A stretch of 41,098 nucleotides of DNA from JAUPVL01 sp964481235 (GCA_964481235.1 CAYZYH010000009.1:1-41098), one strand, 5' to 3'. Positions 33,235 through 41,069 are shown, counted from the first letter of the stretch. Notes: generated by a model not told the origin, from the letters alone. Program-made: numbers and translations.

Positions 33235-34752
33235 ATGCAGATAGTTATTTTACTTGCTGCAATAGTTGGTGCTGGTGCACTGGGCTATAGTGGTAGTGTT
33301 GTATTGAACAAGCAAAAAAGTGCTGATGGCAAAGCCAAGGCAGAAAAAATTTTAGAAGAAGCTAAGGTAAAATCAAAAGAAGAGGTTTTGCGTGCAAAAG
33401 AAGAAGCTTTAAAAATTCAAACTGAAGCTAAAGATGAAGAAAAACAACGCAGAACACGTATAGACGAACAAGAAAAGCGCGTTAGTGATAGAGAAAAATT
33501 ATTAGACAGTAAGCTCGAGGCAGTAGAGCGTAGAGCTGAGGTTATGAAAAATGACGAGAAAGAGATAGAAGCTATCAAACAAGAACTTCGAGATATTCGA
33601 TCTCGACAGGTTGATAATTTAGAGAAAATAGCCAAGCTAAAGCGTAAAGAAGCAGTAGATAAGCTTATGGCTATGACCGAAAAAGACATAAAAGCCGACT
33701 TAGTAGAGTACATAGAGAAACTTAAGCGTGATGCGACCGAGAATGCTGACGAAGATGCCAAAGAAATAATGGCAGCTGCTATGGAGAGAATGGCTAGTAG
33801 TCAGGCTACCGAAAGAACAATTACGACAGTGGCAATACCTAGCGATGAAGTGAAAGGCAGAATAATAGGAAAAGAAGGTAGAAACATTCAGACTTTTGAG
33901 AGGCTGACTGGTGTTGATGTACTTATAGATGAAAGCCCAGGTGTTATTACTCTGTCTGGGTTTGACCCTATTCGTAGACAGGTTGCGCGAGTGGCTATGG
34001 AACAACTTGTAAAAGATGGACGCATTCACCCGGGGCGAATTGAAGAGTTAGTGCAAAAGGCTCAAAAAGAGATTGATCAAGAGATAAAAAAAGCCGGTGA
34101 AGATGCAGCCAGAGAAGCTAAGGTAGTAGGTTTGCCACCAGAAATAAATAAATTAATGGGGCAGCTAAAATTTCGCACAAGTTTTTCTCAAAATGTATTG
34201 CATCACTCTATTGAAATGGCTCACTTAGCAGCTATGGTGGCAGAGGAAATAGGTGCAGATGTAAAAACCTGTAGAACAGCCGCATATCTTCACGACCTTG
34301 GTAAAGCCGTTAGTCATGAAATAGAAGGTAAGCATCATCACATTACTGGCGATATTATGCGTAAAGAAGGTTTTGACGAAGCTACCGTTCATGCCGCCGA
34401 AGCACATCATGATGATATTGAAGCCACCACCCCGGAAGCATTAGTGGTTAGAGTAGTAGATGCGTTGAGCGCTGGACGACCTGGAGCAAGAGGTGATAGT
34501 GCTGAAAACTTTGGTAAACGCATGACAGATCTTGAGAACGTTACCAAGTCGTTCCCCGGTGTAGAAAAAGTATATGCTATGAGCGCTGGGCGTGAAATAC
34601 GAGTTTTTGTGAGCCCAGAAAATGTAGATGATCTGAGTGCTATTAAACTGGCCAGAGATGTTGCTACCAAAATAGAAGCTACGTTAAAGTATCCAGGCAC
34701 TATCAAGGTAAACGTAATTCGCGAAACCCGTGCAGTAGAGTTTGCTAAATAA
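33235..34752 (+). CDS. rny: Ribonuclease Y
   Basis: 505 residues from the ATG at 33235, fixed by GGAGGAG at 33221-33227; a TTG at 33199 lies inside the terminator hairpin and is unlikely. An N-terminal membrane helix (2-20), a long coiled coil rich in Lys, Glu and Arg (about 25-170), a KH domain (EVKGRIIGKEGRNIQTFERLTG), then the HD domain with HHSIEMAHLAAMVA and AYLHDLGKAVSHE. RNase Y is the membrane-bound endonuclease that starts mRNA decay in bacteria lacking RNase E. Followed 15 bases later by hup. Confidence 0.96.
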   Translation: MQIVILLAAIVGAGALGYSGSVVLNKQKSADGKAKAEKILEEAKVKSKEEVLRAKEEALKIQTEAKDEEKQRRTRIDEQEKRVSDREKLLDSKLEAVERRAEVMKNDEKEIEAIKQELRDIRSRQVDNLEKIAKLKRKEAVDKLMAMTEKDIKADLVEYIEKLKRDATENADEDAKEIMAAAMERMASSQATERTITTVAIPSDEVKGRIIGKEGRNIQTFERLTGVDVLIDESPGVITLSGFDPIRRQVARVAMEQLVKDGRIHPGRIEELVQKAQKEIDQEIKKAGEDAAREAKVVGLPPEINKLMGQLKFRTSFSQNVLHHSIEMAHLAAMVAEEIGADVKTCRTAAYLHDLGKAVSHEIEGKHHHITGDIMRKEGFDEATVHAAEAHHDDIEATTPEALVVRVVDALSAGRPGARGDSAENFGKRMTDLENVTKSFPGVEKVYAMSAGREIRVFVSPENVDDLSAIKLARDVATKIEATLKYPGTIKVNVIRETRAVEFAK

Positions 34753-34767
34753 TATAAAAGGAAAAAA

Positions 34768-35040
34768 ATGACACACAGAGAACTAATAGAAGAACTTGCC
34801 GAGACCGCCAATATAACGAAGCGCCAGGCAGAACGTACTATAAATAAAATGAGCATGATAATAATGAGTGAAGTAAAGCATGGTCAAAAAGTAAATATTA
34901 CAGGCTTTGGTACATTTTACTTGGGTAAACGTGCAGCCAGAGCCGGCATAAACCCAATGACAGGTGAAAAAATTGATATTCCCAAAATAATGTTACCCAA
35001 GTTTCGTGCAGGGTCTAGATTTAAAAACATGGTGCGCTAG
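34768..35040 (+). CDS. hup: HU/IHF-family DNA-binding protein
   Basis: 90 residues, full length for the family. Two N-terminal helices, then NITGFGTFYLGKRAARAGINPMTGEKIDIPK, the beta arms that insert into the DNA minor groove, and a C-terminal helix. It bends and compacts DNA. AAAGGAAA provides the Shine-Dalgarno; it follows RNase Y closely. Confidence 0.95.
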   Translation: MTHRELIEELAETANITKRQAERTINKMSMIIMSEVKHGQKVNITGFGTFYLGKRAARAGINPMTGEKIDIPKIMLPKFRAGSRFKNMVR

Positions 35041-35060
35041 TTAGAAACTCCAAACATTAG

Positions 35061-35066
35061 TATAAT
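35061..35066 (+). promoter_or_regulatory. -10 box of mgtE, six bases from ATG
   Basis: Perfect TATAAT ends 6 bases before the ATG (35073). No Shine-Dalgarno fits in between, so the transcript would be leaderless. Confidence 0.6.
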
Positions 35067-35072
35067 GATCAT

Positions 35073-36326
35073 ATGAACTCATATGTAGCCGATGACAAGG
35101 TCATTGAACAACTCACTAAGTTGCCTCGTGTGCGCTTGACAATTTTTCGTGATATTGATGTAGGTCAACAAGGCTTCGTGCTTCTTAAACTCTCTAAGAG
35201 AATAAGATCTAGTATTGTAGAAGATTTAGATAACGATGAACTAATTGCTTTATTAAATTATCTCGATCCCGACAAAGCCACCGATATTATTCAAGAGCTA
35301 AAACAACATAGAGCAAAAAAGATTACCTCAAAATTATCCGATACGGTTAGAGATAAAGTAGAAACATTACTAAGTTTTAACCCACGTACCGCTGCGGGCT
35401 TGATGAACCTAGATTATATTGTGATAGAACCTAAGATGCATTTCGAAGATGTATCTATTAATATTAAAGAACACGAGAGTAGAACAGGTAAATTTCCTTC
35501 TATATTGGTAGTAGATAATGGCAAACTAGTTGGTGAATTACCAGGCCACGAACTCGCGCTGCATGGTGGTAAAGAAAAAATCGAAAACTATGTTAAGAGA
35601 GTACCATCGGTTCGCTTTGATAACGATGAACACAAGGTCGTAAACTCATTTATAAAACATCCTCATAACAAGGTGGTTGTCTTAGCAGAAGACCAAAGCA
35701 TTTTGGGTGTTATTCATTCCGACGATTTACTTAACCTTATTGATAAACGCACTGCTAATGATCTATATGGTTTTGCTGGTGTAAACAAAGAAGAGGATGC
35801 GTTAGATGGGGTTGGTACCAAGGTACGAAATCGTTATATTTGGTTGATGATCAACCTAGGTACTGCCTTCTTGGCAGCTTCGGTAGTTGGACTCTATGAA
35901 GGCACTATAGCAAAATTTACAATTCTTGCCGTATATATGCCAATAGTTGCTGGCATGGGTGGTAATGCCGCTACCCAAACTCTTGCGGTAGCCGTAAGAG
36001 GACTAGTAATGAAAGAAATTGATTTAGCCCATGGACTGCGGTTTGCTATGCGCGAACTTGGTGCAGGAATAGTTAATGGCGTTATTAATGGCACCATAGT
36101 TGCTCTAGTAGCTATCTTGATAAATAAAAACCCTATGCTTGGGTTAGTATTGGCGTTGGCAATGATCGGTAATCTTATAATTGCATCTGTAGCCGGGGCT
36201 ATTATTCCGCTAATTATGAAAGCCTTAGGAAAAGACCCTGCTACCTCGGCAACAATATTTATTACTACCTGTACAGATGTAGGTGGTTTTTTCATATTCT
36301 TGAGTCTTGCACAGTTAATGCTATAA
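35073..36326 (+). CDS. mgtE: MgtE-family magnesium transporter
   Basis: 417 residues. An N-terminal helical domain (LDPDKATDIIQELKQHRAKKI), a CBS pair (about 120-225: MNLDYIVIEPKMHFED..., LVGELPGHEL, ILGVIHSDDLLNLI), a plug helix and five transmembrane helices with the family signatures YMPIVAGMGGNAATQTLAV and DPATSATIFITTCTDVGGFFIF. The Asp in the last motif lines the Mg2+ pore. The N and CBS domains normally sense cytosolic Mg2+. It has its own promoter and appears to be monocistronic or to precede the next gene only loosely. Confidence 0.95.
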   Translation: MNSYVADDKVIEQLTKLPRVRLTIFRDIDVGQQGFVLLKLSKRIRSSIVEDLDNDELIALLNYLDPDKATDIIQELKQHRAKKITSKLSDTVRDKVETLLSFNPRTAAGLMNLDYIVIEPKMHFEDVSINIKEHESRTGKFPSILVVDNGKLVGELPGHELALHGGKEKIENYVKRVPSVRFDNDEHKVVNSFIKHPHNKVVVLAEDQSILGVIHSDDLLNLIDKRTANDLYGFAGVNKEEDALDGVGTKVRNRYIWLMINLGTAFLAASVVGLYEGTIAKFTILAVYMPIVAGMGGNAATQTLAVAVRGLVMKEIDLAHGLRFAMRELGAGIVNGVINGTIVALVAILINKNPMLGLVLALAMIGNLIIASVAGAIIPLIMKALGKDPATSATIFITTCTDVGGFFIFLSLAQLML

Positions 36327-36351
36327 TGTAATTAAAGTAATCATAAACATT

Positions 36352-37671
36352 ATGAAAGATAAAGAACTAGCTACCGAAGAGCACTCTGTTGCACCTCAAC
36401 TAAACTTAGCCGAAAAGCAGGTTGTAAAATTCTTGGATGCTAGAATAGATGCTAAGCCAGAGAAAATGCGCGAACTAATGTCTGAAAATTTTCAGGCCGA
36501 TTTTGACTTTTCTGAAATTGATTCACAAAAACCTCAAAAAAATCTACCTGTTTCATTTAGGATAACACGTACCAGTAAAGAAGCAGGTAGCTATGCAGTA
36601 GTTGCAGAAATATTATTTGAAAACCAGAAAAATCATAAGCAAAAAACCGTTAGTAAAGTTTATGACTTAGTTGAAGATCCTGATAGTAAGAAATTACTTA
36701 TTAATTCAGAAAAAAATCTTAAATCTGACCGACCATTTTATAAAAAACCATTTTTTTGGGTTTTAGTTGTTGCTGGCCTAGCTCTTTTGGCAGGCATCAT
36801 ATATTGGGCTTTAACTAATCAGAAAACAACCCAAAATCAACAATCTATAAAGACCAATTGGCACTTAGTAGTTGATGGAGCGAAGGGCGTAAATGACGCG
36901 GCGGCATCAGCTACTAAAGATCAGGCCAGTTATGATAGCTATTCTAAAAAGCTAGATGATTATAGAAATCTTGTAGGAGATGTAAAATTTAGAGCCGATC
37001 AACTTTCGCCTGTATCGAGCGACAAAGAAGATATAGACAGATATAAAGCGGCTCTATATACCCTGAATGATTATATTTCTGAAGCTGCCAACCAAAGTAA
37101 AGATGTCGCTAACCTAAACACTGCAGACATCTCGAAGCTAAATGACTTATCGGGCTTGGCCGAGAATGCTACCAATAAGTTCCAAGACAATGCCAAATAT
37201 TTAAGCGACAAAATGCCACCAGAAATATTTAATATTGACGAGACTTTATCTAAGCAAAAAGACAAGCTCGACGAGGCCAAACTAAAAGAACAAGAAGCCC
37301 AAGATGCTGCCGCTAACGCAGCCGCCCAAGATGCTGCGAACAAAACTACGGTAACTAACAATGTCACAACTTTTGAACAAGGCTATATAGCTGGTAACGC
37401 TACAGCAATGCGACCTGTTATGACCTCAGGTTTTCAGGGCGAATATGATTTTAATCAACTTACCCCAGAACAAAGACAATTTCAGTACCCAAGTAGCTTT
37501 AGAATAATAAATGTTACCAAACAAACCGATGGTACATACAAGGCCCAAGTAAACGTTTTGTATAAATATACAGACAATCCCAATCAATATACCCAGGGGT
37601 ACGAATACAGCGTTATTGGTCAAAGTGGCAAGTGGCTAATAAACGACGAAAAAACCGTTAGTGGATTTTAG
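36352..37671 (+). CDS. Single-pass membrane protein with one domain duplicated on both sides
   Basis: 439 residues. A cytoplasmic domain (about 18-125), a transmembrane helix (about 132-155), an extracellular helical/coiled-coil part (about 165-330, ending in an Ala/Asp-rich stretch), then a C-terminal domain that resembles the first: both have a helix, an MR(E/P)xM...FQ...DF pattern, SFRI, and a strand ending K(L/W)LIN. They resemble small NTF2-like/DUF4878-type lipoprotein folds, but no family can be named firmly. A TATAAT lies at 36321-36326, over the mgtE stop. Confidence 0.72.
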   Translation: MKDKELATEEHSVAPQLNLAEKQVVKFLDARIDAKPEKMRELMSENFQADFDFSEIDSQKPQKNLPVSFRITRTSKEAGSYAVVAEILFENQKNHKQKTVSKVYDLVEDPDSKKLLINSEKNLKSDRPFYKKPFFWVLVVAGLALLAGIIYWALTNQKTTQNQQSIKTNWHLVVDGAKGVNDAAASATKDQASYDSYSKKLDDYRNLVGDVKFRADQLSPVSSDKEDIDRYKAALYTLNDYISEAANQSKDVANLNTADISKLNDLSGLAENATNKFQDNAKYLSDKMPPEIFNIDETLSKQKDKLDEAKLKEQEAQDAAANAAAQDAANKTTVTNNVTTFEQGYIAGNATAMRPVMTSGFQGEYDFNQLTPEQRQFQYPSSFRIINVTKQTDGTYKAQVNVLYKYTDNPNQYTQGYEYSVIGQSGKWLINDEKTVSGF

Positions 37672-37733
37672 TATAACTGCATTTTATTTTATAAAAAGTA
37701 TTAAAAACTAATATAAGGTTTATGGGTATATAT

Positions 37734-37764
37734 AAAAAAGAAGACTATACTAGGCTTCTTTTTT
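37734..37764. terminator. Bidirectional terminator between the 36352 gene and tRNA-His
   Basis: Stem AAAAAAGAAG (37734-37743) with CTTCTTTTTT (37755-37764), 11-base loop. T-rich on one strand and A-rich on the other, so it can serve both converging units. Confidence 0.75.
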
Positions 37765-37774
37765 AAACATATTA

Positions 37775-37852
37775 TGGGGTGAGTGATGGGTCTCGAACCC
37801 ACGACCTTCTGGACCACAACCAGACGCTCTAACCAACTGAGCTACACCCACC
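37775..37852 (-). tRNA. tRNA-His (GTG)
   Basis: Minus-strand cloverleaf with acceptor GTGGGTG/CACTCAC, anticodon loop TTGTGGT (GTG), T-arm GTGGGTTCGAGACCCAT, discriminator C and encoded CCA (37775-37777). An extra G at the -1 position is encoded at 37852, as expected for tRNA-His. Confidence 0.96.
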
Positions 37853-38013
37853 ATGACGAAAATCTGCCAACACTTTCGACTAATAACAAAATTATTGGTC
37901 TACAGTAAGCAAACAACTTTCTCCTCTCGATTCACAAAACAGCTTTGCTTGGTTTTATGAATCGGTTAAGAGAAATTTAATTTTTGGCTTGTCATGCGTA
38001 GCCTTGGCGAAGC

Positions 38014-38032
38014 ATGGTACCCCCGGCAGGAT
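38014..38032 (-). repeat. 19-bp direct duplicate of the tRNA-Arg(TCT) 3' end
   Basis: Identical to 38179-38197, which covers the CCA, discriminator, acceptor 3' strand and part of the T-arm of tRNA-Arg. Same orientation, downstream of the tRNA: the arrangement expected of attL/attR sites. Confidence 0.7.
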
Positions 38033-38033
38033 A

Positions 38034-38130
38034 GCGGCTAACGCCTTCTCCCTGCGGTGCTCGTCAAATATCAAAGTAAACTTTGTTTTTGATCTGCGCT
38101 CCTCGTTCACCGAACCCTAGGGTTTCGATT
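38034..38130 (+). repeat. Dispersed structured repeat, copy A
   Basis: About 100 nt. Related to the reverse complement of 40917-41017: shared blocks include CGCCTTCT-CCTGCGGTGCTCG, TTTTGATCTGCGCTCCTCG and GTTC(A/G)CCGAACC. Between the blocks lies a hairpin whose bases differ between copies but remain largely paired. Confidence 0.75.
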
Positions 38131-38142
38131 CTTCCGAAAAGT

Positions 38143-38180
38143 ATATAAATAAAAACAAACTCATTTGTTTTTATTTATAT
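38143..38180 (-). terminator. Terminator after tRNA-Arg(TCT)
   Basis: Perfect 17-bp stem (38143-38159 with 38164-38180), 4-base loop, A-rich on one arm and T-rich on the other; its edge overlaps the encoded CCA. Confidence 0.8.
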
Positions 38181-38256
38181 GGTACCCCCGGCAGGATTCG
38201 AACCTACGACCCTCGGTTTAGAAAACCGATGCTCTATCCAGCTGAGCTACGGGGGC
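38180..38256 (-). tRNA. tRNA-Arg (TCT)
   Basis: Acceptor GCCCCCG/CGGGGGT, D-arm AGCTCAGCTGGATAGAGC, anticodon loop TTTCTAA (TCT), T-arm GTAGGTTCGAATCCTGC, discriminator A and encoded CCA. Confidence 0.96.
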
Positions 38257-38392
38257 GTGTCATTAACAAGCTAACTTATAACCTAGGCTTATTGTATCAA
38301 TAAAAGAGCTTAGTGAGTACTATACAATACTGTTAGTATGAATAAAATGTACTTGTTTTATTCTATAAGGAAAAGCATTGTTATTAGCAAAC

Positions 38393-38429
38393 AAATAAGC
38401 AGAATTCTTAGCCCGAAGTCTGCTTATTT
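38393..38429 (-). terminator. Hairpin terminator after tRNA-Gly
   Basis: AAATAAGCAGA (38393-38403) pairs with TCTGCTTATTT (38419-38429). On the minus strand the A/T-rich arm follows the stem, fitting tRNA-Gly transcription. Confidence 0.65.
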
Positions 38430-38455
38430 ATTTGTATTTATACAATGTTTTGATA

Positions 38456-38530
38456 TGGAGCGGGTAGCGGGAATCAAACCCGCATCACCTGCTTGGAAGG
38501 CAGGAGTAATAATCATTATACGATACCCGC
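38456..38530 (-). tRNA. tRNA-Gly (TCC)
   Basis: Acceptor GCGGGTA/TACCCGC, anticodon loop CTTCCAA (TCC), T-arm GCGGGTTTGATTCCCGC, discriminator T and encoded CCA (38456-38458). Confidence 0.95.
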
Positions 38531-38725
38531 AAACTCTTTAATTCAAAAGTGCTTTTTATCTGTGACTATCAGTAACATATAATACGTTATATAGCTACAA
38601 AAAACAAGCCGCATGCTCTATGTGTGAAGGCTAATTTGAATTGTAATACAATAGTCTTAAGCTTGCATGTGACAACGTTTAGGTGTTTAATAGTATTCAA
38701 GATCATACTAAATTAAGGAGAAACT

Positions 38726-39139
38726 ATGAAAAGATCAATTATTAAAAAAGCATCTGCATTGAGCGGTCTAGTAGCCTTGGCTCTACCTGTTGTCGCTCGT
38801 GCTGAAGATTATAACTATGACTATGGTACTTCAACCACCACCAGTAGTACTGCTGCTGCAGGAATAGTAGGATTTTCGCTAATTTTCTTTCTGCTTTGGT
38901 TTGCATTTTGTATTTTTGCACTAGTGTACTGGATACTGATGCTTATTGATGTAATAAAAAGAACTAACTGGGAAAACGATAGCGACAAAACCCTATGGCT
39001 ACTTGTAGTTATACTTCTTGGTATACTAGGTGCAATTGTTTACCGATTTGTTGTAGTCTCAAAACTTGGCAAAGCTGGTGCGCCAAAAGCTTCTTCTCCT
39101 GCTGCAAAGCCAGCAGAAACACCAGAAACTAAAAAATAA
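38726..39139 (+). CDS. Small membrane protein with PLDc_N-like domain
   Basis: 137 residues. A signal-like N-terminus ending VVARAED, a Tyr/Ser/Thr-rich stretch, then two transmembrane helices: the first continues into YWILMLIDVIKRTNWENDSDKTLWLLVVILLG, the pattern of the PLDc_N (phospholipase D N-terminal-like) two-helix domain. The C-terminus is Ala/Pro/Lys-rich. Shine-Dalgarno AAGGAG precedes the ATG. Function unknown; such proteins are small inner-membrane proteins. Stand-alone gene among tRNAs. Confidence 0.82.
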   Translation: MKRSIIKKASALSGLVALALPVVARAEDYNYDYGTSTTTSSTAAAGIVGFSLIFFLLWFAFCIFALVYWILMLIDVIKRTNWENDSDKTLWLLVVILLGILGAIVYRFVVVSKLGKAGAPKASSPAAKPAETPETKK

Positions 39140-39157
39140 AACATTTACTATTTTTTT

Positions 39158-39187
39158 GAGCTCGGCATTTGTCTGAGCTCTTTTTTT
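39158..39187 (+). terminator. Terminator after the PLDc_N-like gene
   Basis: GAGCTC...GAGCTC hairpin followed by TTTTTTT; a run of T also precedes it, so it may work in both directions. Confidence 0.8.
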
Positions 39188-39234
39188 ATACAGGTAACTA
39201 TGCTAGTATAAACAGGTTAAAAACCAGCAAATAT

Positions 39235-39311
39235 GCGCCCTTAGCTCAGCTGGATAGAGCGTCTGGCTTCGGACCAGAAGGTCGGGGGTTCGAATCCCTC
39301 AGGGCGTACCA
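39235..39311 (+). tRNA. tRNA-Arg (TCG)
   Basis: Acceptor GCGCCCT/AGGGCGT (G1-U72 pair), D-arm AGCTCAGCTGGATAGAGC, anticodon loop CTTCGGA (TCG), T-arm GGGGGTTCGAATCCCTC, discriminator A and encoded CCA. Confidence 0.96.
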
Positions 39312-39342
39312 AAATTACTTATCTTACATAATAAAACTACAA

Positions 39343-39418
39343 GGGTCTGTAGCTCAATTGGCAGAGCAGTTGCCTCTTAAGCAATTGGTTGTGGGTTCGA
39401 GTCCCACCGGACCCACCA
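39343..39418 (+). tRNA. tRNA-Lys (CTT)
   Basis: Acceptor GGGTCTG/CGGACCC, anticodon loop CTCTTAA (CTT), T-arm GTGGGTTCGAGTCCCAC, discriminator A and encoded CCA. A second lysine isoacceptor beside the TTT one at 23143. Confidence 0.96.
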
Positions 39419-39488
39419 ATAAAATATCTCAGCGAATACTAAAGTTTTTGTTTGGTAATAACACAAGTTAATAATAAAAAAGCCTACC

Positions 39489-39513
39489 AATTTGGTAAGC
39501 TTTGTTTTTATAT
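39489..39513. terminator. Terminator between tRNA-Lys and pyrB
   Basis: AAGCCTACCAA/TTGGTAAGCTT hairpin with one mismatch, A-rich on the left and TTGTTTTTA on the right; serves pyrB on the minus strand and the tRNA on the plus strand. Confidence 0.65.
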
Positions 39514-39515
39514 AT

Positions 39516-40535
39516 TCAACGTTGCCAGATTTTAGCCACTCCAGGGATAGGTGAGAATTCTGGTGTTTGTACATCGTATCCGTGAAGCAAATAGTCAATT
39601 AGTGCCATTCTAACAGGTACACCATATCCTGCCTGTGTGAAATACAATGCTCTTTCGTCGTTGTCGACCTCGGGAGCAATTTCATTATTAATAGGCAAGG
39701 GGTGAAGTAGCGCCATAGACTGCTTAAACATTGCCATAGTTTCTAGAGAGATTTTAAAGTCATCTGGGTCAAAAGACCCTAACTCTTCTTCTGTGGCTCG
39801 CTCAGCCTGGGTGCGTGTCCAATAAACAATATCTGCTATTCTTAGGTTGGCCGTAATCTTGTACTCTTCAACGAACGGTATACCTGCAATGTGAAGGTGG
39901 GCACGAGTTTCGTCGTCAATTGACAACGCCTTAGGCGATACAAAGAGTAGTCGTATATCATCAAACAAACTTAAGACTTGTACTAAAGACCTTACAGTTC
40001 TACCGTATTTTAGATCTCCGCCAATAGCAATGCGAATATTGTCTAATCTACCCATTACTCTATAGATGGTATATAGATCAACAAGAGTTTGGGTGGGGTG
40101 CTCGTTACTACCATCGCCAGCATTGATAATTGGCACAGCACTTCTATGCGCTACTTCTTCTAGCTCGCCATTCTCGTGGTGCCGAATAACAATTAGATCT
40201 GGCGCCATAGCACTCAATGTAGCGATAGTGTGAGCCAAACTCTCACCCTTAGCCGCAGAAGAAAACAACTTTGCGTTGTCTGTACCCTCTACTCTCATAC
40301 CAAGACGGTTACCTGCTGTTGCAAATGAGAACCTGGTACGGGTAGAAGGCTCATAAAAGAAATTAAACATTAGATAGTTACGATACATCGCTGCAAGCAT
40401 ATCTTTTGTAGGCTTACTAGGTCTTTGCCCGAGCTGAGTAACGAAACTATCAACCGACCTAAAGAAGTCTTCTAAGAACTCTCTCGTAAACTGAGCCGAG
40501 CTAAGAATATGGTATAGCCTCTGTGGTTTTGCCAA
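39516..40535 (-). CDS. pyrB: Aspartate carbamoyltransferase catalytic chain
   Basis: 339 residues. Carbamoyl phosphate-binding FFYEPSTRTRFSF, IINAGDGSNEHPTQTLVDLYTI, GGDLKYGRTVRSL and the C-terminal LHPLPINNEIAPEVDNDERALYFTQAGYGVPVRMAL. It makes N-carbamoyl-aspartate, the first committed step of pyrimidine synthesis. TTG start supported by AAAGGAAAG five bases upstream. About 30 residues longer than typical chains, partly through a longer N-terminal region. No other pyr gene is in the window, so the pathway may be partial or dispersed. Confidence 0.95.
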   Translation of the reverse strand: MAKPQRLYHILSSAQFTREFLEDFFRSVDSFVTQLGQRPSKPTKDMLAAMYRNYLMFNFFYEPSTRTRFSFATAGNRLGMRVEGTDNAKLFSSAAKGESLAHTIATLSAMAPDLIVIRHHENGELEEVAHRSAVPIINAGDGSNEHPTQTLVDLYTIYRVMGRLDNIRIAIGGDLKYGRTVRSLVQVLSLFDDIRLLFVSPKALSIDDETRAHLHIAGIPFVEEYKITANLRIADIVYWTRTQAERATEEELGSFDPDDFKISLETMAMFKQSMALLHPLPINNEIAPEVDNDERALYFTQAGYGVPVRMALIDYLLHGYDVQTPEFSPIPGVAKIWQR

Positions 40536-40570
40536 GGTACTTTCCTTTTTACTAGGAAGATTCTTGAGTT

Positions 40571-40599
40571 ATGCTACTTCAACAGATATAAAAAGTCAA
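40571..40599 (-). promoter_or_regulatory. pyrB promoter
   Basis: Minus strand TTGACT (40594-40599), a 17-base spacer, TAGCAT (40571-40576), about 35 bases before the TTG start. Confidence 0.55.
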
Positions 40600-40680
40600 T
40601 ACCCAGGTTGAAAAATAACCGGTTTATTGGTATGGTTAGTAGCGTGATATAAGTTAATTCTTATTTCTTTTTCCTATTTA

Positions 40681-40718
40681 CAGTTCACTAAACAACCGCA
40701 TGGTTGTTTAGTGAACTG
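40681..40718. repeat. Perfect 17-bp palindrome, no T-run
   Basis: CAGTTCACTAAACAACC pairs fully with the right arm at 40702-40718, loop GCAT. It is followed by GAGAGGATAAATA and a four-codon ATG...TAG (40731-40745), not by a T-run, so a terminator role is doubtful. A second palindrome GAATTAAAT/ATTTAATTC is at 40745-40770. Confidence 0.6.
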
Positions 40719-40795
40719 AGAGGATAAATAATGCGTAAGCTATAGAATTAAATGTAATAATATTTAATTCACTAACTGAAGTATTATTAGGACGA

Positions 40796-40872
40796 CGGGG
40801 TGTGGCGCAGTTGGCTAGCGCGCTTGGTTTGGGACCAAGAGGTCGAAGGTTCGAGTCCTTTCACCCCGACCA
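40796..40872 (+). tRNA. tRNA-Pro (TGG)
   Basis: Acceptor CGGGGTG/CACCCCG, D-arm GGCGCAGTTGGCTAGCGC, anticodon loop TTTGGGA (TGG), T-arm GAAGGTTCGAGTCCTTT, discriminator A and encoded CCA. Confidence 0.96.
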
Positions 40873-40907
40873 ATATAAAAAGACCACGGCTGTGGTCTTT
40901 TTATATT
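40872..40907 (+). terminator. Strong hairpin terminator after tRNA-Pro
   Basis: Perfect 16-bp stem (40872-40887 with 40892-40907), loop GGCT, right arm GTGGTCTTTTT. Same design as the tRNA-Lys(TTT) terminator. Confidence 0.9.
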
Positions 40908-40916
40908 GCTTGAGAA

Positions 40917-41017
40917 TACTCGAAACCCAAAGGTTCGGCGAACGAGGAGCGCAGATCAAAACAGAACCTGTTTGTGTTTTGATCGAGCACCGCAGGTAGA
41001 AGGCGCCAGCCGTTGTC
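40917..41017 (-). repeat. Dispersed structured repeat, copy B
   Basis: Read on the minus strand it matches copy A (38034-38130) over about 100 nt. Its central hairpin is GATCAAAACA...TGTTTTGATC, different in sequence from that of copy A but in the same place. Confidence 0.75.
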
Positions 41018-41069
41018 CTGGCGCTTTAGTAGACTTATGCTACAATTATTAGCATAAGTAATTTTACAA

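Larger units (their letters stand above)
37853..38179. other. Gene-free 327-nt stretch rich in hairpins and a repeat copy
   Basis: No protein gene seen. It contains a near-perfect 13-bp hairpin (CGATTCACAAAAC at 37938-37950 with GTTTTATGAATCG), a CATGC...GCATG palindrome near 37993-38016, a 19-bp copy of the tRNA-Arg 3' end, repeat copy A and a terminator. It could be processed from the tRNA-Arg to tRNA-His transcript, or be remains of an integrated element. Confidence 0.6.

Noticed and set aside
37853..38179. tmRNA, RNase P RNA or SRP RNA in the hairpin-rich gap
   Set aside because: None of their conserved cores could be recognised on either strand.
38338..38541. 67-residue open frame on the plus strand
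   Set aside because: It runs antisense through tRNA-Gly(TCC) and its terminator hairpin; no ribosome-binding site and no family.
39169..39471. 100-residue open frame
   Set aside because: It reads straight through tRNA-Arg(TCG) and tRNA-Lys(CTT); the apparent peptide is translated tRNA.
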